A DNA stretch of 64,000 bases from DATKAS01 sp963773315 (GCA_963773315.1 CAVZAF010000002.1:1-64000); one strand, 5' to 3'; shown: positions 42,118-50,892, counted from the stretch's first letter. Numbers and translations are program-made. Notes: generated by a model from the sequence alone, not told the origin.

Positions 42118-44117
42118 GCCGCGCTCGCGCGCTGGTCGCGGCCTTGTGCGCGACCGTCGTCGTCACCCTCGCGTCGCCGGCAGGAGCGCAGGCGCCTCAG
42201 CAGACCGACACTTCCGCACATCCCCGCCTCACCCTCATCGAGCAGAACCTGTGGCTCGCGCCCGACGGACGATTCGAAGCGACGATCCACCTCAGCCAGC
42301 AGGCGCCGACCGGCAGCGAGATCGCGGTGGTCGTGTACCAACGGCTGCGCTCGCGCTCGCTCTTCCAGGCATCACTCGACGGCGAGCTCGGCTCGTCGCT
42401 CGCGACGATCTCGCGTCCCGTCGGCGACCTCCCCCGAGACGACCGTGGCGACATCGTCGTGGCCGTCCCGCTCAGCGCTACGAACGAGGCGGGACGCACG
42501 AGACTGCGCGCCGACGGCGTGTACCCCGTTCGCATCGAGCTGCGCAATGAGGATGGCGACGCGATCGATGGCTTCACGACGCATCTCGTCCGCACCACAG
42601 CCGTGCCCGGCGCCCAACCGCTGGCAGTGGCGATGGTCCTCCCGCTGACTGCGTCGCCATCCCTCGCCCCCGACGGCTCCAGCCAGATGCTCGACGACGA
42701 TCGCACGGCGCTCGCAGCGTTGATCACGACACTCGCGAGCCATCCCGCGATCCCACTCACCGTCGTCCCGTCGCCTGAGACGGTGAGCGCGCTCCAGGCG
42801 AGCACCTCGACAGAGGACCGCCAGTTGCTCGACTCGATGCGCGCTTCGATCGGGTCGCGAGAGGTCATCGCCGGCCCGTATGTGGCGATCGATCCGTCGG
42901 CGATGATCCGCGACGGGTTGCACGACGAGCTCACCACCCAGCTGCGAGCTGGCAGCGACACGCTCGCGGCCGCGCTCGCGCCCTCGCGACCGGACGGCCG
43001 CACCTGGATCGCGGACGCGCCGCTCGACGCGCGGGGCCTCCAGGGCCTACGCGACGCCGGCGTCGACCAGCTCGTCCTCCGCGAAGACCTTCTGACGCCG
43101 GCCGACCTGCCGTTCACGCTGACCCGCCCCGCCGCGCTTGCGACCGACGACGTCACCGTCCAGAGCACCACCTTCATCGACGGTGGCCTCGCACAGCACT
43201 TCGACGAGCCCGGCGACCAGACGCTCGCCGCCACGCACCTGCTCGCCGACCTGTCGCAGCTGTACTTCGACAGCCCGAGCCTGCAGCGCGGCACGGTGGT
43301 CGCGCCGCCGTCGGACTGGGCGCCGTCGCCCGTCTTCCTCGACACGTTCCTCAACGGGCTCGCGTCCTCCCCGTTGCTCACTCCACTGACCATCGACGAC
43401 TACTTCCGCACTGTCCCGCGCGCCGTCGACGCCGACGGTCACCCCGTCGTGCGCTCGCTCGCCGAGCCGTCGACCGCATCGCTCGGCGCCTACGGCCCCG
43501 CACTGCAGCGCACCCGGCAACGTCTCGACGGGCTCTCGACGATGATCGCCGAGGGCGACCCCCTCCTCGACTCCGCGAGGCAGCGCCTCCTCGTCGCCAG
43601 CGCCACCTCGCTCACGAGCGACCGCCGCACCGAATACCTGAACGCGGTCGAAGCCGAGATCAACCAGCAGACGTCGTTCCTGCGCGCGCCCGCACGGCAG
43701 TCGGTGACGCTGACTTCGCGAGACGCGACTGTGCCACTGACGATTCGCAGCACATCGCCGACCCCGCTGCAGGTGCGCGTCCTCGTGACCAGCCCGAAGC
43801 TGGACTTCCCCGATGGCGCCGCGCAGATCGTCACGCTCGACACCGCGAACACGACGGTGACGTTCAAGGTGAGGGCGCGCGCGTCGGGCACGTTCCCGCT
43901 CGACGTGAAGGTGACCTCGCCCGATGGCACGCTGCCGATCGCGACCGAACGTCTCACCGTGCGCTCCACCGCGGTCTCGGGAGTCGGCTTCGTGCTCTCG
44001 ATCGGCGCAGGCCTCTTCCTCGCGGGCTGGTGGATCCATCACCTCCGCAGTGAACGGCGACTCAATCGCCGCAAGACGCGACCGCGCCATCCCTCCTCAG
44101 CTGCGCCCGCTGCTTGA
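42114..44117 (+). CDS. DUF6049-like secreted protein with C-terminal membrane anchor
   Basis: 667 residues. A signal peptide (ALVAALCATVVVTLASPAGA) is followed by a large extracytoplasmic region of beta-rich and alpha segments and one C-terminal membrane helix (GVGFVLSIGAGLFLAGWWIH) with a basic cytoplasmic tail. I assign it to DUF6049 mainly from position: in mycobacteria such a protein sits between a NUDIX gene and murJ, upstream of sigM. Here murJ is missing and the sigma gene follows at once. Function in the family is unknown; an envelope role is expected. GTG start overlapping the GNAT stop. Confidence 0.7.
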   Translation: MSRARALVAALCATVVVTLASPAGAQAPQQTDTSAHPRLTLIEQNLWLAPDGRFEATIHLSQQAPTGSEIAVVVYQRLRSRSLFQASLDGELGSSLATISRPVGDLPRDDRGDIVVAVPLSATNEAGRTRLRADGVYPVRIELRNEDGDAIDGFTTHLVRTTAVPGAQPLAVAMVLPLTASPSLAPDGSSQMLDDDRTALAALITTLASHPAIPLTVVPSPETVSALQASTSTEDRQLLDSMRASIGSREVIAGPYVAIDPSAMIRDGLHDELTTQLRAGSDTLAAALAPSRPDGRTWIADAPLDARGLQGLRDAGVDQLVLREDLLTPADLPFTLTRPAALATDDVTVQSTTFIDGGLAQHFDEPGDQTLAATHLLADLSQLYFDSPSLQRGTVVAPPSDWAPSPVFLDTFLNGLASSPLLTPLTIDDYFRTVPRAVDADGHPVVRSLAEPSTASLGAYGPALQRTRQRLDGLSTMIAEGDPLLDSARQRLLVASATSLTSDRRTEYLNAVEAEINQQTSFLRAPARQSVTLTSRDATVPLTIRSTSPTPLQVRVLVTSPKLDFPDGAAQIVTLDTANTTVTFKVRARASGTFPLDVKVTSPDGTLPIATERLTVRSTAVSGVGFVLSIGAGLFLAGWWIHHLRSERRLNRRKTRPRHPSSAAPAA

Positions 44118-44131
44118 GCGCGACGGCTCGC

Positions 44132-44137
44132 TACAGT
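44132..44137 (+). promoter_or_regulatory. -10 element upstream of the sigM-type gene
   Basis: TACAGT lies 15 nt before the GTG at 44153 and 6 nt before an in-frame ATC at 44144. Its position suggests a separate promoter for the sigma factor within the DUF6049 operon. Confidence 0.35.
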
Positions 44138-44152
44138 CCGCCCATCACGACT

Positions 44153-44755
44153 GTGGCCGACGACCGCGAGCTCGTGACCGCGGCGCAAGCCGGCGATCGC
44201 GCCGCGATGGAAGCGCTCCTGCGCCGACACTACGACCGCATCAACGCGCTCTGCCGCCGCATCACCGGCTCTGAGGCCGACGGCGCTGATGCCACCCAGG
44301 AAGCGCTCATCGCCGTCGTGAAGGGCCTTCCTCGGTTCGACGGCCGCGCGCAATTCTCGACGTGGGCATACCGCGTCGCGACCAACGTGTGCCTCGACGA
44401 GCTCCGACGCAAGCGGCGCCGGCCCGTCACGAGCTTCGGCGACAGCGACCAGGCGGCGGCCGACCCGATGGACGACGTGCCGCTGCTCGACGATCGGGTG
44501 GGCGACCGTCTCGACATCGACGCAGCTCTCGCGAAGCTGCCCGCGGACTTTCGCGCCGCCGTGGTGCTGCGCGATGTGTGCCAGCTCGACTACGCCGAGA
44601 TCGGCCGGGTGCTGGGCATCCCGGCCGGCACCGTGCGATCCCGCATCGCCCGGGGGCGCGCTGCGGTCGCGGCGATGCTCGCAGAGTCGTCCGAACGAGG
44701 CGATCAGGCGCGGAACCCCGATCCCCCGCCGCAACGTCCTAGTGGGCAGCGATGA
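44153..44755 (+). CDS. sigM: ECF sigma factor, SigM position
   Basis: About 200 residues. Region 2 contains RINALCRRITGSEADGADAT and FSTWAYRVATNVCLDELRRK (core binding and -10 recognition); region 4 contains LPADFRAAVVLRDVCQLDY, AEIGRVLGIPAGTVRSRIAR. Its position before an anti-sigma-like gene, trxB and trxA matches mycobacterial sigM, which controls envelope and secretion-related genes. The GTG at 44153 gives the usual N-terminus; a TTG at 44114 overlapping the previous stop is an alternative. Its TGA overlaps the next ATG. Confidence 0.9.
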   Translation: MADDRELVTAAQAGDRAAMEALLRRHYDRINALCRRITGSEADGADATQEALIAVVKGLPRFDGRAQFSTWAYRVATNVCLDELRRKRRRPVTSFGDSDQAAADPMDDVPLLDDRVGDRLDIDAALAKLPADFRAAVVLRDVCQLDYAEIGRVLGIPAGTVRSRIARGRAAVAAMLAESSERGDQARNPDPPPQRPSGQR

Positions 44756-45567
44756 GCGATCAGCCCCTGTCAGAGGACGAGCTCGCGAGCGCCGCTCTCG
44801 ACGGCGAGTCTGCCGGGCCGCGCCCGGTCGAGCCCTTGGGAGCGACGGTCGCGGCGCGGGTCGACGAGCTCAGACGCGCGGCAGACGCGATCGCGCAGCC
44901 GGTCGTCGTCGACGACGCGTCGCGCGAGCGGGCCATCGCTGCGGCGCTGCAGGCGTTCGACGACGCGCCTCCATCGACAGCGACCGAGCCGGAGACCGCT
45001 GCAGATGCCGCGCGGCGGACGCGGTTCACGCCCGCCCTCGCCGCGGTTGCCGCGGCGGTCCTCGTGTTGGTCGGCGTCGTCGCCGTGCTCCGTCATGACA
45101 GCTCGACACCCGCCGACACCGCCTCAGGAGTCGAGGCCGCCTCGGGCGCGGCGGCCGCGCCCACGACGATGGCCGCCCTCGCGGGGAGCAGCGACACGCT
45201 TGCGCCGCAACGGGGCGCGACGAACGACGCCTCGAGCCAAGGGGGCGCCGCCGCGGGCGCCGCGGCTGTCGTGCCCGCACCCTCGGCGCGCGACCTGGGC
45301 GACCTGTCGGACGCAACAGCCCTGCGGGCCGCACTCGGTCCGGAAGCCTTCACGACCAAGGCCGCGCAGCTCGCGCCGATCCCCACTGCATGCGAGCCGG
45401 AGGCGCGAGCGGGTGCGGCGGCCGACCTCGGCACGCTCACCGACGACGTCACCCTGCACTGGAAGGGACAGGCCGCACGCGCGTTGGTGTTCGTCGACGT
45501 GGCGTCCGCCTCGCACATCGTGGTCGTCGCCGACCCCTCGTGCGCGGTGCTCGACCTGATCGTTTGA
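44752..45567 (+). CDS. Membrane anti-sigma-factor-like protein (RsmA position)
   Basis: 271 residues. The N-terminal cytoplasmic part begins LSEDELASAALDGESA, like short anti-sigma domains, but without a zinc-binding HxxxCxxC motif. One membrane helix (ALAAVAAAVLVLVGVVAVL) near residue 95 is followed by an extracytoplasmic region: an Ala/Thr-rich linker and a folded part with two Cys (IPTACEPE; DPSCAVLDLIV) that may form a disulfide. Coupling to the sigma gene by ATGA and the position support an anti-sigma role. Confidence 0.7.
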   Translation: MSDQPLSEDELASAALDGESAGPRPVEPLGATVAARVDELRRAADAIAQPVVVDDASRERAIAAALQAFDDAPPSTATEPETAADAARRTRFTPALAAVAAAVLVLVGVVAVLRHDSSTPADTASGVEAASGAAAAPTTMAALAGSSDTLAPQRGATNDASSQGGAAAGAAAVVPAPSARDLGDLSDATALRAALGPEAFTTKAAQLAPIPTACEPEARAGAAADLGTLTDDVTLHWKGQAARALVFVDVASASHIVVVADPSCAVLDLIV

Positions 45568-45580
45568 CGCGATCCTCCGA

Positions 45581-45586
45581 TACGCT
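45581..45586 (+). promoter_or_regulatory. -10 element for the 45594 gene (leaderless start)
   Basis: TACGCT ends 7 nt before the ATG at 45594, with no Shine-Dalgarno. It suggests a separate transcript including trxB. Confidence 0.5.
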
Positions 45587-45593
45587 CCGCGCC

Positions 45594-45965
45594 ATGCCGG
45601 AGCCGGACGGTCACATCCCGATCCCGATCCTCGAGGGCGATTGGCCGGCCCAAGCCGCGACCAGCATCGAGCAGCTCGTCACGACCGTGCGCGACCGCAC
45701 GACGGCGCCGGCCATCAACGCAGCGCGGGCGGTCGTCTACGCGCTCGTCGGCGTCACGCTGATCTTCGCCTCGCTGCTGATGCTCGTCATCTGCCTCATC
45801 CGCCTGCTGAACAACTACCTCCCCGGCGACGTCTGGGTGGCATACCTGGTGCTCGGCAGCGTCTTCGTGCTGATCGGACTCGTGCTGTGGACGCAGCGCG
45901 GCAGCATCAAGCTCACGCCGGCGCCCGAGACGCCCGCGACGCCGGCCGCCCTGCCCGCCAGCTGA
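45594..45965 (+). CDS. Small two-helix membrane protein
   Basis: 123 residues with two membrane helices (VVYALVGVTLIFASLLMLVI; VWVAYLVLGSVFVLIGLVLW) joined by a short loop, a soluble N-terminus of 45 residues and a Pro/Ala-rich tail. The layout is holin-like or of the phage-holin-superfamily type common in actinobacteria, without a named function. It stands between the anti-sigma-like gene and trxB, whose ATG is 1 nt after its stop. Confidence 0.75.
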   Translation: MPEPDGHIPIPILEGDWPAQAATSIEQLVTTVRDRTTAPAINAARAVVYALVGVTLIFASLLMLVICLIRLLNNYLPGDVWVAYLVLGSVFVLIGLVLWTQRGSIKLTPAPETPATPAALPAS

Positions 45966-45966
45966 G

Positions 45967-46911
45967 ATGCCCGACCCTCGTCCGGTCATCATCATCGGCT
46001 CGGGCCCGGCCGGGCTCACAGCCGCGATCTACACCGCGCGCGCCAACCTCTCGCCGCTCGTGATCGAGGGCGAGCCTTCGTCGACGAGCGACCAGCCGGG
46101 TGGCCAGCTCATGCTCACGACCGAGGTCGAAAACTTCCCGGGGTTCCCCGACGGCGTGATGGGACCAGAGCTGATGATGCAGTTCCGCGACCAGGCGAGT
46201 CGCTTCGGCGCCGAGATCATCACCGCGAAGGTCACGAGGGTCGATCTGTCGCATTCACCGTTCGGTGTCTGGATCGGCGACGAGGAGCACCGCGCCGAAT
46301 CGGTGATCGTCGCCACCGGCGCACAATCGCTGATGCTCGGTCTCGAGTCCGAGAACCGGCTCATCGGCCACGGGCTCTCCACCTGCGCGACCTGCGATGG
46401 CTTCTTCTTCCGTGGCCACGAGATCGGCGTCGTCGGCGGAGGCGACTCCGCGATGGAAGAAGCGCTTTTCCTCACGAAGTTCGCGAGCAAGGTCACGATC
46501 ATCCATCGACGCGACTCGCTGCGTGCGTCGAAGATCATGCAGGACCGGGCCCACGCCAACGAGAAGATCGAGTTCCTGTGGGACACCGTCGTCACCGATC
46601 TCGTCGGCGACAACAAGCTCGAGGCCGTGCAGGTCGAGAACCTGAAGACTGGAGCATCGTCGGCTCTGGCGCTCACCGGGCTGTTCGTCGCGATCGGCCA
46701 CGTGCCCAACACGTCGCTCTTCAAGGGTCAGTTGGACATGGACGATGCGGGGTACCTGATCACCCATGACGGCGCGAAGACCAACGTGCCGGGCGTGTTC
46801 GCGTGCGGAGACGTCCAGGACCACGTGTACCGCCAGGCCATCACAGCCGCTGGCTCAGGGTGCATGGCCGCCATCGACGCCGAGCGGTGGCTCGAGGCCC
46901 GTCACGGCTGA
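45967..46911 (+). CDS. trxB: Thioredoxin reductase
   Basis: 314 residues. FAD-binding IIGSGPAGLTAAIYTARANL, the redox-active CATC in LSTCATCDGFFFRG, NADPH-binding VVGGGDSAMEEALFLTKF and the C-terminal FAD contact FACGDVQDHVYRQAITAAGS are all present. It reduces thioredoxin with NADPH. trxA follows 104 nt downstream. The first ATG after the preceding stop is used. Confidence 0.96.
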   Translation: MPDPRPVIIIGSGPAGLTAAIYTARANLSPLVIEGEPSSTSDQPGGQLMLTTEVENFPGFPDGVMGPELMMQFRDQASRFGAEIITAKVTRVDLSHSPFGVWIGDEEHRAESVIVATGAQSLMLGLESENRLIGHGLSTCATCDGFFFRGHEIGVVGGGDSAMEEALFLTKFASKVTIIHRRDSLRASKIMQDRAHANEKIEFLWDTVVTDLVGDNKLEAVQVENLKTGASSALALTGLFVAIGHVPNTSLFKGQLDMDDAGYLITHDGAKTNVPGVFACGDVQDHVYRQAITAAGSGCMAAIDAERWLEARHG

Positions 46912-47015
46912 GCCGTCGAGCTCCGAGCGGCGGCCCATCAGGAATGTAGTGACCACCGGCATGGTTCACTGTGCGGAGCAATTCCCCGCCGCTCCCCCCA
47001 TCCGAGAGGATCGCG

Positions 47016-47342
47016 ATGTCCGCTGAGATCACTTCACTGTCTGACGCCACGTTCGACGAGATCGTGCAGAGCTCGTCCGAAGCCGTCGTTGTCGACTTCT
47101 GGGCGGAGTGGTGCGGGCCTTGCAAGATGATCTCCCCGATCCTCGAAGAGATCGCCAGCGAGCACAAGGACAAGGTGAAGGTCGTCAAGCTGAACGTCGA
47201 CGACAACCCCGATGTGACTCGCCGCTACGACGTCATGAGCATCCCGACGCTCATCGTGTTCAAGGACGGGCAAGCCAAGAAGCGCGTGGTCGGAGCCAAG
47301 GGCAAGGGCCAGCTCCTCCAGGAGCTCGGCGAATTCCTGTAG
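47016..47342 (+). CDS. trxA: Thioredoxin
   Basis: 108 residues. The active site WCGPC lies in VVDFWAEWCGPCKMISPILE and the cis-Pro in MSIPTLIVFKDGQ. It serves as general disulfide reductant and is recycled by TrxB upstream. The ATG at 47016 has a GAGAGGA Shine-Dalgarno and gives the family length; the longer frame from 46971 is not used. The next gene starts 18 nt after the stop. Confidence 0.97.
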   Translation: MSAEITSLSDATFDEIVQSSSEAVVVDFWAEWCGPCKMISPILEEIASEHKDKVKVVKLNVDDNPDVTRRYDVMSIPTLIVFKDGQAKKRVVGAKGKGQLLQELGEFL

Positions 47343-47360
47343 AGGGTCTGCCCCTGCCGC

Positions 47361-48320
47361 GTGGGCGAAGCGGGCGAAGCAGCACGCGACCTTCAGCGCC
47401 GCCTCGCCAGGGCCGGCTTCGACCCTGGCCACGCTGAGTACGGTCGTTTCGGGGCGGCCACCGAGACGGCGGTGCGGGCGTTCCAGGTCGCACGCGGGCT
47501 CGAGGCCGATGGCGTCTGCGACGTGCAGACGTGGACTGCGATCGTCGAAGCGGGCTACGAGCTCGGCGACCGGCCGCTGTACCTGCGCCGCCCGATGCAA
47601 CGGGGCGACGACGTCGCAGAGCTGCAGCGTCGGCTCGGCACGCTGGGGTTCGACCCCGGGCGCATCGACGGGATCTTCGGTCCGACCACAGTCCGCGCCC
47701 TCACCGAGTTCCAGTCGAACGCCGGCCTGCCGGCTGACGGCATCGCGGGCCACGAGTCAATCGCGCTGCTCGACCGGCTCACGGCGCGGGCGGGCAGCAG
47801 CCAAGGGGTGTCCGAGGTGCGCGAGCGCGAAGCGCTGCGCCACGCCCCCACGACGTTGAGCGGCCGCCGCCTCGCCCTCGGCGAGCCGGGCGGTCTCGAA
47901 GTGCTCATCCGCGCCGCTCACCGAGCACTCGCTCTCGCGGGCGCCGACGTGATCGTGCTGCAGCATCCTGACGCCTCGGCCCTTGCGGCCGCAGCCAATG
48001 CCGCCAACGCTGAGCTCTACCTCGACCTCGCGCTCGACGACGAGCGCTGCCATGGCGCGTACTACGCCGCCACCGGGTTCGAGTCCGCGGGCGGGAAGCG
48101 CTTGGCGACGATCCTCGACGAGATGGTGCCGCCAGTGCTCGGCCAACCACAGGGGGTGCCCGCCGGGATGCGGCTCGCGGTCCTTCGGGAGACCCGAATG
48201 CCTGCAGTCCACTATGCCATCGGCCCGCCAGCCGAGGCGATCTCCGCGCTCCCCGACCTCGCGCTCGCCGTGAGCAGGGCGATCACCCGATGGTGCCAGC
48301 AGCCTTCGAGCGTGTCCTGA
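47361..48320 (+). CDS. cwlM: CwlM-like peptidoglycan-binding protein with degenerate amidase domain
   Basis: 319 residues with no signal peptide. Two peptidoglycan-binding type 1 repeats come first (FGAATETAVRAFQVARGLEA, about 25-45; GIFGPTTVRALTEFQSNAGL, about 105-125). The last 150 residues align in shape with Amidase_3, but the zinc ligands are gone: DPGHGG is replaced by LGEPGG, the SxHxN strand is YLDLALDD, and the catalytic Glu near the end is absent. In mycobacteria CwlM at this same position is a cytoplasmic regulator of MurA rather than a hydrolase; this protein fits that role even more clearly. GTG start at 47361. Confidence 0.8.
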   Translation: MGEAGEAARDLQRRLARAGFDPGHAEYGRFGAATETAVRAFQVARGLEADGVCDVQTWTAIVEAGYELGDRPLYLRRPMQRGDDVAELQRRLGTLGFDPGRIDGIFGPTTVRALTEFQSNAGLPADGIAGHESIALLDRLTARAGSSQGVSEVREREALRHAPTTLSGRRLALGEPGGLEVLIRAAHRALALAGADVIVLQHPDASALAAAANAANAELYLDLALDDERCHGAYYAATGFESAGGKRLATILDEMVPPVLGQPQGVPAGMRLAVLRETRMPAVHYAIGPPAEAISALPDLALAVSRAITRWCQQPSSVS

Positions 48321-48411
48321 GGTCCGCGCCGAGCGCTCGTCGTCGCGCGCTCTCATGTCATTTCATGGGAGTCGGGCCGTTCCACACAGGCTGTGTTCAA
48401 CCTTGTGGATA

Positions 48412-49335
48412 CTAAGCCTCACCCACAGATCGAGGGTCGGTTTCGTCACCCTCGACCTTCGGCGCCGTCGTCATGAGCCGGTAGATCCGCTCGAGATCCT
48501 CGAGCGAAGCGAATTCGATGACCACCTTGCCCCGTCGAGCGCCCATGTCGACCTTGACCCGGGTGTCGAGCCGCTCTGAGAGCAGCTCCTCGAGCTCGAG
48601 CAACCCTGGCGCGCGGAGGCGCGGCTTCGGGTCGCTCGGCGCTCGCTCAGGAGCGCCTTGGCGGGCGCGCACAGCCTCCTCGACCGCCCGCACCGAGAGG
48701 CCCTCGTCGACGACGCGCTTGGCGAGGGCCTCCTGGAACGCGCGATCGGGAGTGCCGAGCAGCGCGCGGGCATGGCCAGCGGAGATGCGCCCCTCGCCGA
48801 CGAGACGCTGAATGCTCGGCGGCAGCTGGAAGAGGCGCAGCGTGTTCGTGATCGCGACCCGGCTGCGGCCGACCCGGGTCGCCAGCTCGTCATGGGTCAG
48901 GCCGAAGTCTTCGATCAGCTGCTGGTAGGCGCCCGCCTCCTCGAGCGGGCTCAGGTCCTCGCGGTGGAGGTTCTCGACGAGGGCCTGCTCGACGGCCGCC
49001 AGCTCGTCGGCCTCGCGGACCAACGACGGGATCGTCGCGAGTCCGGCTCTCTTCGCGGCACGCCACCGTCGCTCGCCGGCGATGAGCTCGTAGCTGCCGT
49101 CCCCACTCGGCCGAACGAGCACGGGCTGGATCACGCCGACCTCGCGCACCGACGCGGTCAGGGCAACGAGAGTCTCCTCGTCGAAGTGCGCACGAGGCTG
49201 GTGCCGGTTCGGCGTGATCGACGCGATCGGGAGCTCCCGAAAGGCTCCGGGGTCGACGGGGGCTGCCGCGTCCGCCGGAGTCGTGGGGATGAGCGATCCG
49301 AGCCCCTTACCCAGCCCGCTGCGGCACGCCACCAC
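48412..49335 (-). CDS. parB: Chromosome-partitioning protein ParB
   Basis: 307 residues. The N-terminal ParA-contact peptide reads SGLGKGLGSLIP. The CTPase/clamp domain has PNRHQPRAHFDEETLVAL and the GERRWRAAKRAG motif, followed by ENLHREDLSPLEEAGAYQQL and the HTH for parS in LATRVGRSRVAITNTLRL. A C-terminal dimer domain closes it. It loads on parS and spreads as a CTP clamp. It overlaps parA by 29 nt when started at 49335. Confidence 0.96.
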   Translation of the reverse strand: MVACRSGLGKGLGSLIPTTPADAAAPVDPGAFRELPIASITPNRHQPRAHFDEETLVALTASVREVGVIQPVLVRPSGDGSYELIAGERRWRAAKRAGLATIPSLVREADELAAVEQALVENLHREDLSPLEEAGAYQQLIEDFGLTHDELATRVGRSRVAITNTLRLFQLPPSIQRLVGEGRISAGHARALLGTPDRAFQEALAKRVVDEGLSVRAVEEAVRARQGAPERAPSDPKPRLRAPGLLELEELLSERLDTRVKVDMGARRGKVVIEFASLEDLERIYRLMTTAPKVEGDETDPRSVGEA

Positions 49336-50224
49336 TCACCTCCTTGGCAAGCTCCTTGTAGGCGATCGCACCACGAGACGTCGGGTCGAACGAGATGATC
49401 GGCTGTCCGAACGACGGCGCCTCGGAAAGGCGGACCGTGCGAGGCACGATTGTCTTGCAGACCCGATCGCCGAAGTGGGCACGCACCTCTTGCACGACCT
49501 GATCCGCGAGCTTGGTCCTGGCGTCGTACATGACGAGGATGATCGAGGACACCTCGAGCGCCGGGTTGAGGCTCTTGCGAACGAGCTCGACGTTGCGCAG
49601 GAGCTGACCCAAACCCTCGAGTGCGTAGTACTCGCATTGGATCGGCACGACGACCTCGCCTGCGGCAGCGAGGCCGTTGACAGTCAGCAAGCCGAGCGAG
49701 GGCGGGCAGTCGATCAACACGAAGTCGTAGTCGGGGAGCACCGGCTCGAGCGCGCGGCGCAGCTTCAGCTCACGGCTGAACGCGGGGACGAGCTCGATCT
49801 CAGCGCCGGCGAGGTCGAGGCTCGCGGGCGCCACGAACAGGTGACGTACGGCGGTCGGCTCGATGCACTGGTCGATCGGTAGGTCTTGCATCATGACCTC
49901 GTACATCGACGTCTCGAGCTCTCGAGGGTTGACGCCCAGTCCGGTCGAGGCATTGCCCTGCGGATCGAGGTCGACGACGAGGGTGCGGTAGCCGAGGGTC
50001 GCGAGGCATGCGCCGAGGTTCACCGCTGTGGTCGTCTTGCCGACGCCACCCTTCTGGTTCGCGACAGCGAGAACCCGCGGTAGGGGCCGGGTCGCCCGAG
50101 GAGTGGGACTGGCGAAGGGCGCAGGAGCCGCTGGGGAGGGCGCCAGCGCGTCGTCTTCCGCCGGAACCGACTCGTCACTCATCGCTGCTGCATCCTCTCC
50201 ATCGAGGGTCGCAGCGTCAAGCAT
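49307..50224 (-). CDS. parA: Chromosome-partitioning ATPase ParA (Soj)
   Basis: 305 residues. The deviant Walker A is NQKGGVGKTTTAVNLGACLA, Walker A' VDLDPQGNASTGLGV and Walker B VLIDCPPSLGLLTVNGL. The N-terminal 45 residues before RVLAVANQKGG are acidic and Ala/Pro-rich. It binds DNA non-specifically and is driven by ParB-parS complexes during origin segregation. A later ATG at about 50182 (MSDESVPAED) is an alternative start. A parS-like site lies 2 nt upstream of the start. Confidence 0.95.
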   Translation of the reverse strand: MLDAATLDGEDAAAMSDESVPAEDDALAPSPAAPAPFASPTPRATRPLPRVLAVANQKGGVGKTTTAVNLGACLATLGYRTLVVDLDPQGNASTGLGVNPRELETSMYEVMMQDLPIDQCIEPTAVRHLFVAPASLDLAGAEIELVPAFSRELKLRRALEPVLPDYDFVLIDCPPSLGLLTVNGLAAAGEVVVPIQCEYYALEGLGQLLRNVELVRKSLNPALEVSSIILVMYDARTKLADQVVQEVRAHFGDRVCKTIVPRTVRLSEAPSFGQPIISFDPTSRGAIAYKELAKEVSGGVPQRAG

Positions 50225-50225
50225 C

Positions 50226-50239
50226 GTTCCACGTGAAAC
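50226..50239. promoter_or_regulatory. parS-like site next to parA
   Basis: GTTCCACGTGAAAC matches the actinobacterial parS core GTTTCACGTGAAAC at 13 of 14 positions. It lies immediately 5' of parA. Confidence 0.75.
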
Positions 50240-50277
50240 GTCCCTTCTCGAGCAAAAACCTTCAGAACCGCCACATT

Positions 50278-50892
50278 TCAGAACAGGGGGCGCTGCCGGG
50301 GCACACCGGTGCGGCGCGGAAAGCGATCAGGGCACCAGGACACCTGCTCGAGGGTTTGAAACGCCCCGACCCGGCCGCGGAGCACCAGGCCCAACAGCGC
50401 GAGGCCCTCGACAGGCCAGCGGGCCTCGGCGGCTTCGGGTGGCTCAGTGACGGCCAAGGCGCCCCCGGGGCGCAGCAGCGGCGCCCCGCACTCTGCCGTC
50501 GTCGCCGGCGGTCCGAACGAGCGGGCGACGACGAGATCGAAGACGCCCCGGAGCTCAGCGGCCCGACCGGCGACTTCGGCCGGTTGCGCGACCACCACAG
50601 GCGGGTTCGGCAGGTCGAGCCGGGCTGCCGCCCGCACCAGGAAGTCGGCGCGGGTGACGCTCGACTCGACGAACGTCCACTGCACCCTCGGTTCGAGTGC
50701 CGCAAGCGGGAGCCCGAGCGCACCCCCTCCGCTCCCGAGATCGACCGCACGGCTGCCCGGGGCGAGGAGTGGGAGCGCGCCCCGAGCGAGATCGACATGC
50801 GCCTCGACCGGACCGGGCCCGAGGAAGCCTCGGACCTTGGCCTCCCCGAGAAGCGAGACGACCGAGGCGATCGACGTCGTGCGGGTGCTCAA
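50278..50892 (-). CDS. rsmG: 16S rRNA (guanine527-N7) methyltransferase RsmG
   Basis: 204 residues. The SAM-binding motif is AVDLGSGGGALGLPLAALEP, followed by FVESSVTRADFLVRAAARLD and the VVARSFGPPAT segment. It methylates G527 of 16S rRNA; its loss gives low-level streptomycin resistance in other bacteria. The TTG start at 50892 overlaps the jag stop as TTGA. The gene lies in the usual gidB position between parA and jag. Confidence 0.92.
   Translation of the reverse strand: MSTRTTSIASVVSLLGEAKVRGFLGPGPVEAHVDLARGALPLLAPGSRAVDLGSGGGALGLPLAALEPRVQWTFVESSVTRADFLVRAAARLDLPNPPVVVAQPAEVAGRAAELRGVFDLVVARSFGPPATTAECGAPLLRPGGALAVTEPPEAAEARWPVEGLALLGLVLRGRVGAFQTLEQVSWCPDRFPRRTGVPRQRPLF

Noticed and set aside
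44144..44153. ATC as a leaderless start codon for the sigM-type gene
   Set aside because: It has the right 6-nt distance from TACAGT, but ATC starts are very rare and a normal GTG follows 9 nt later.
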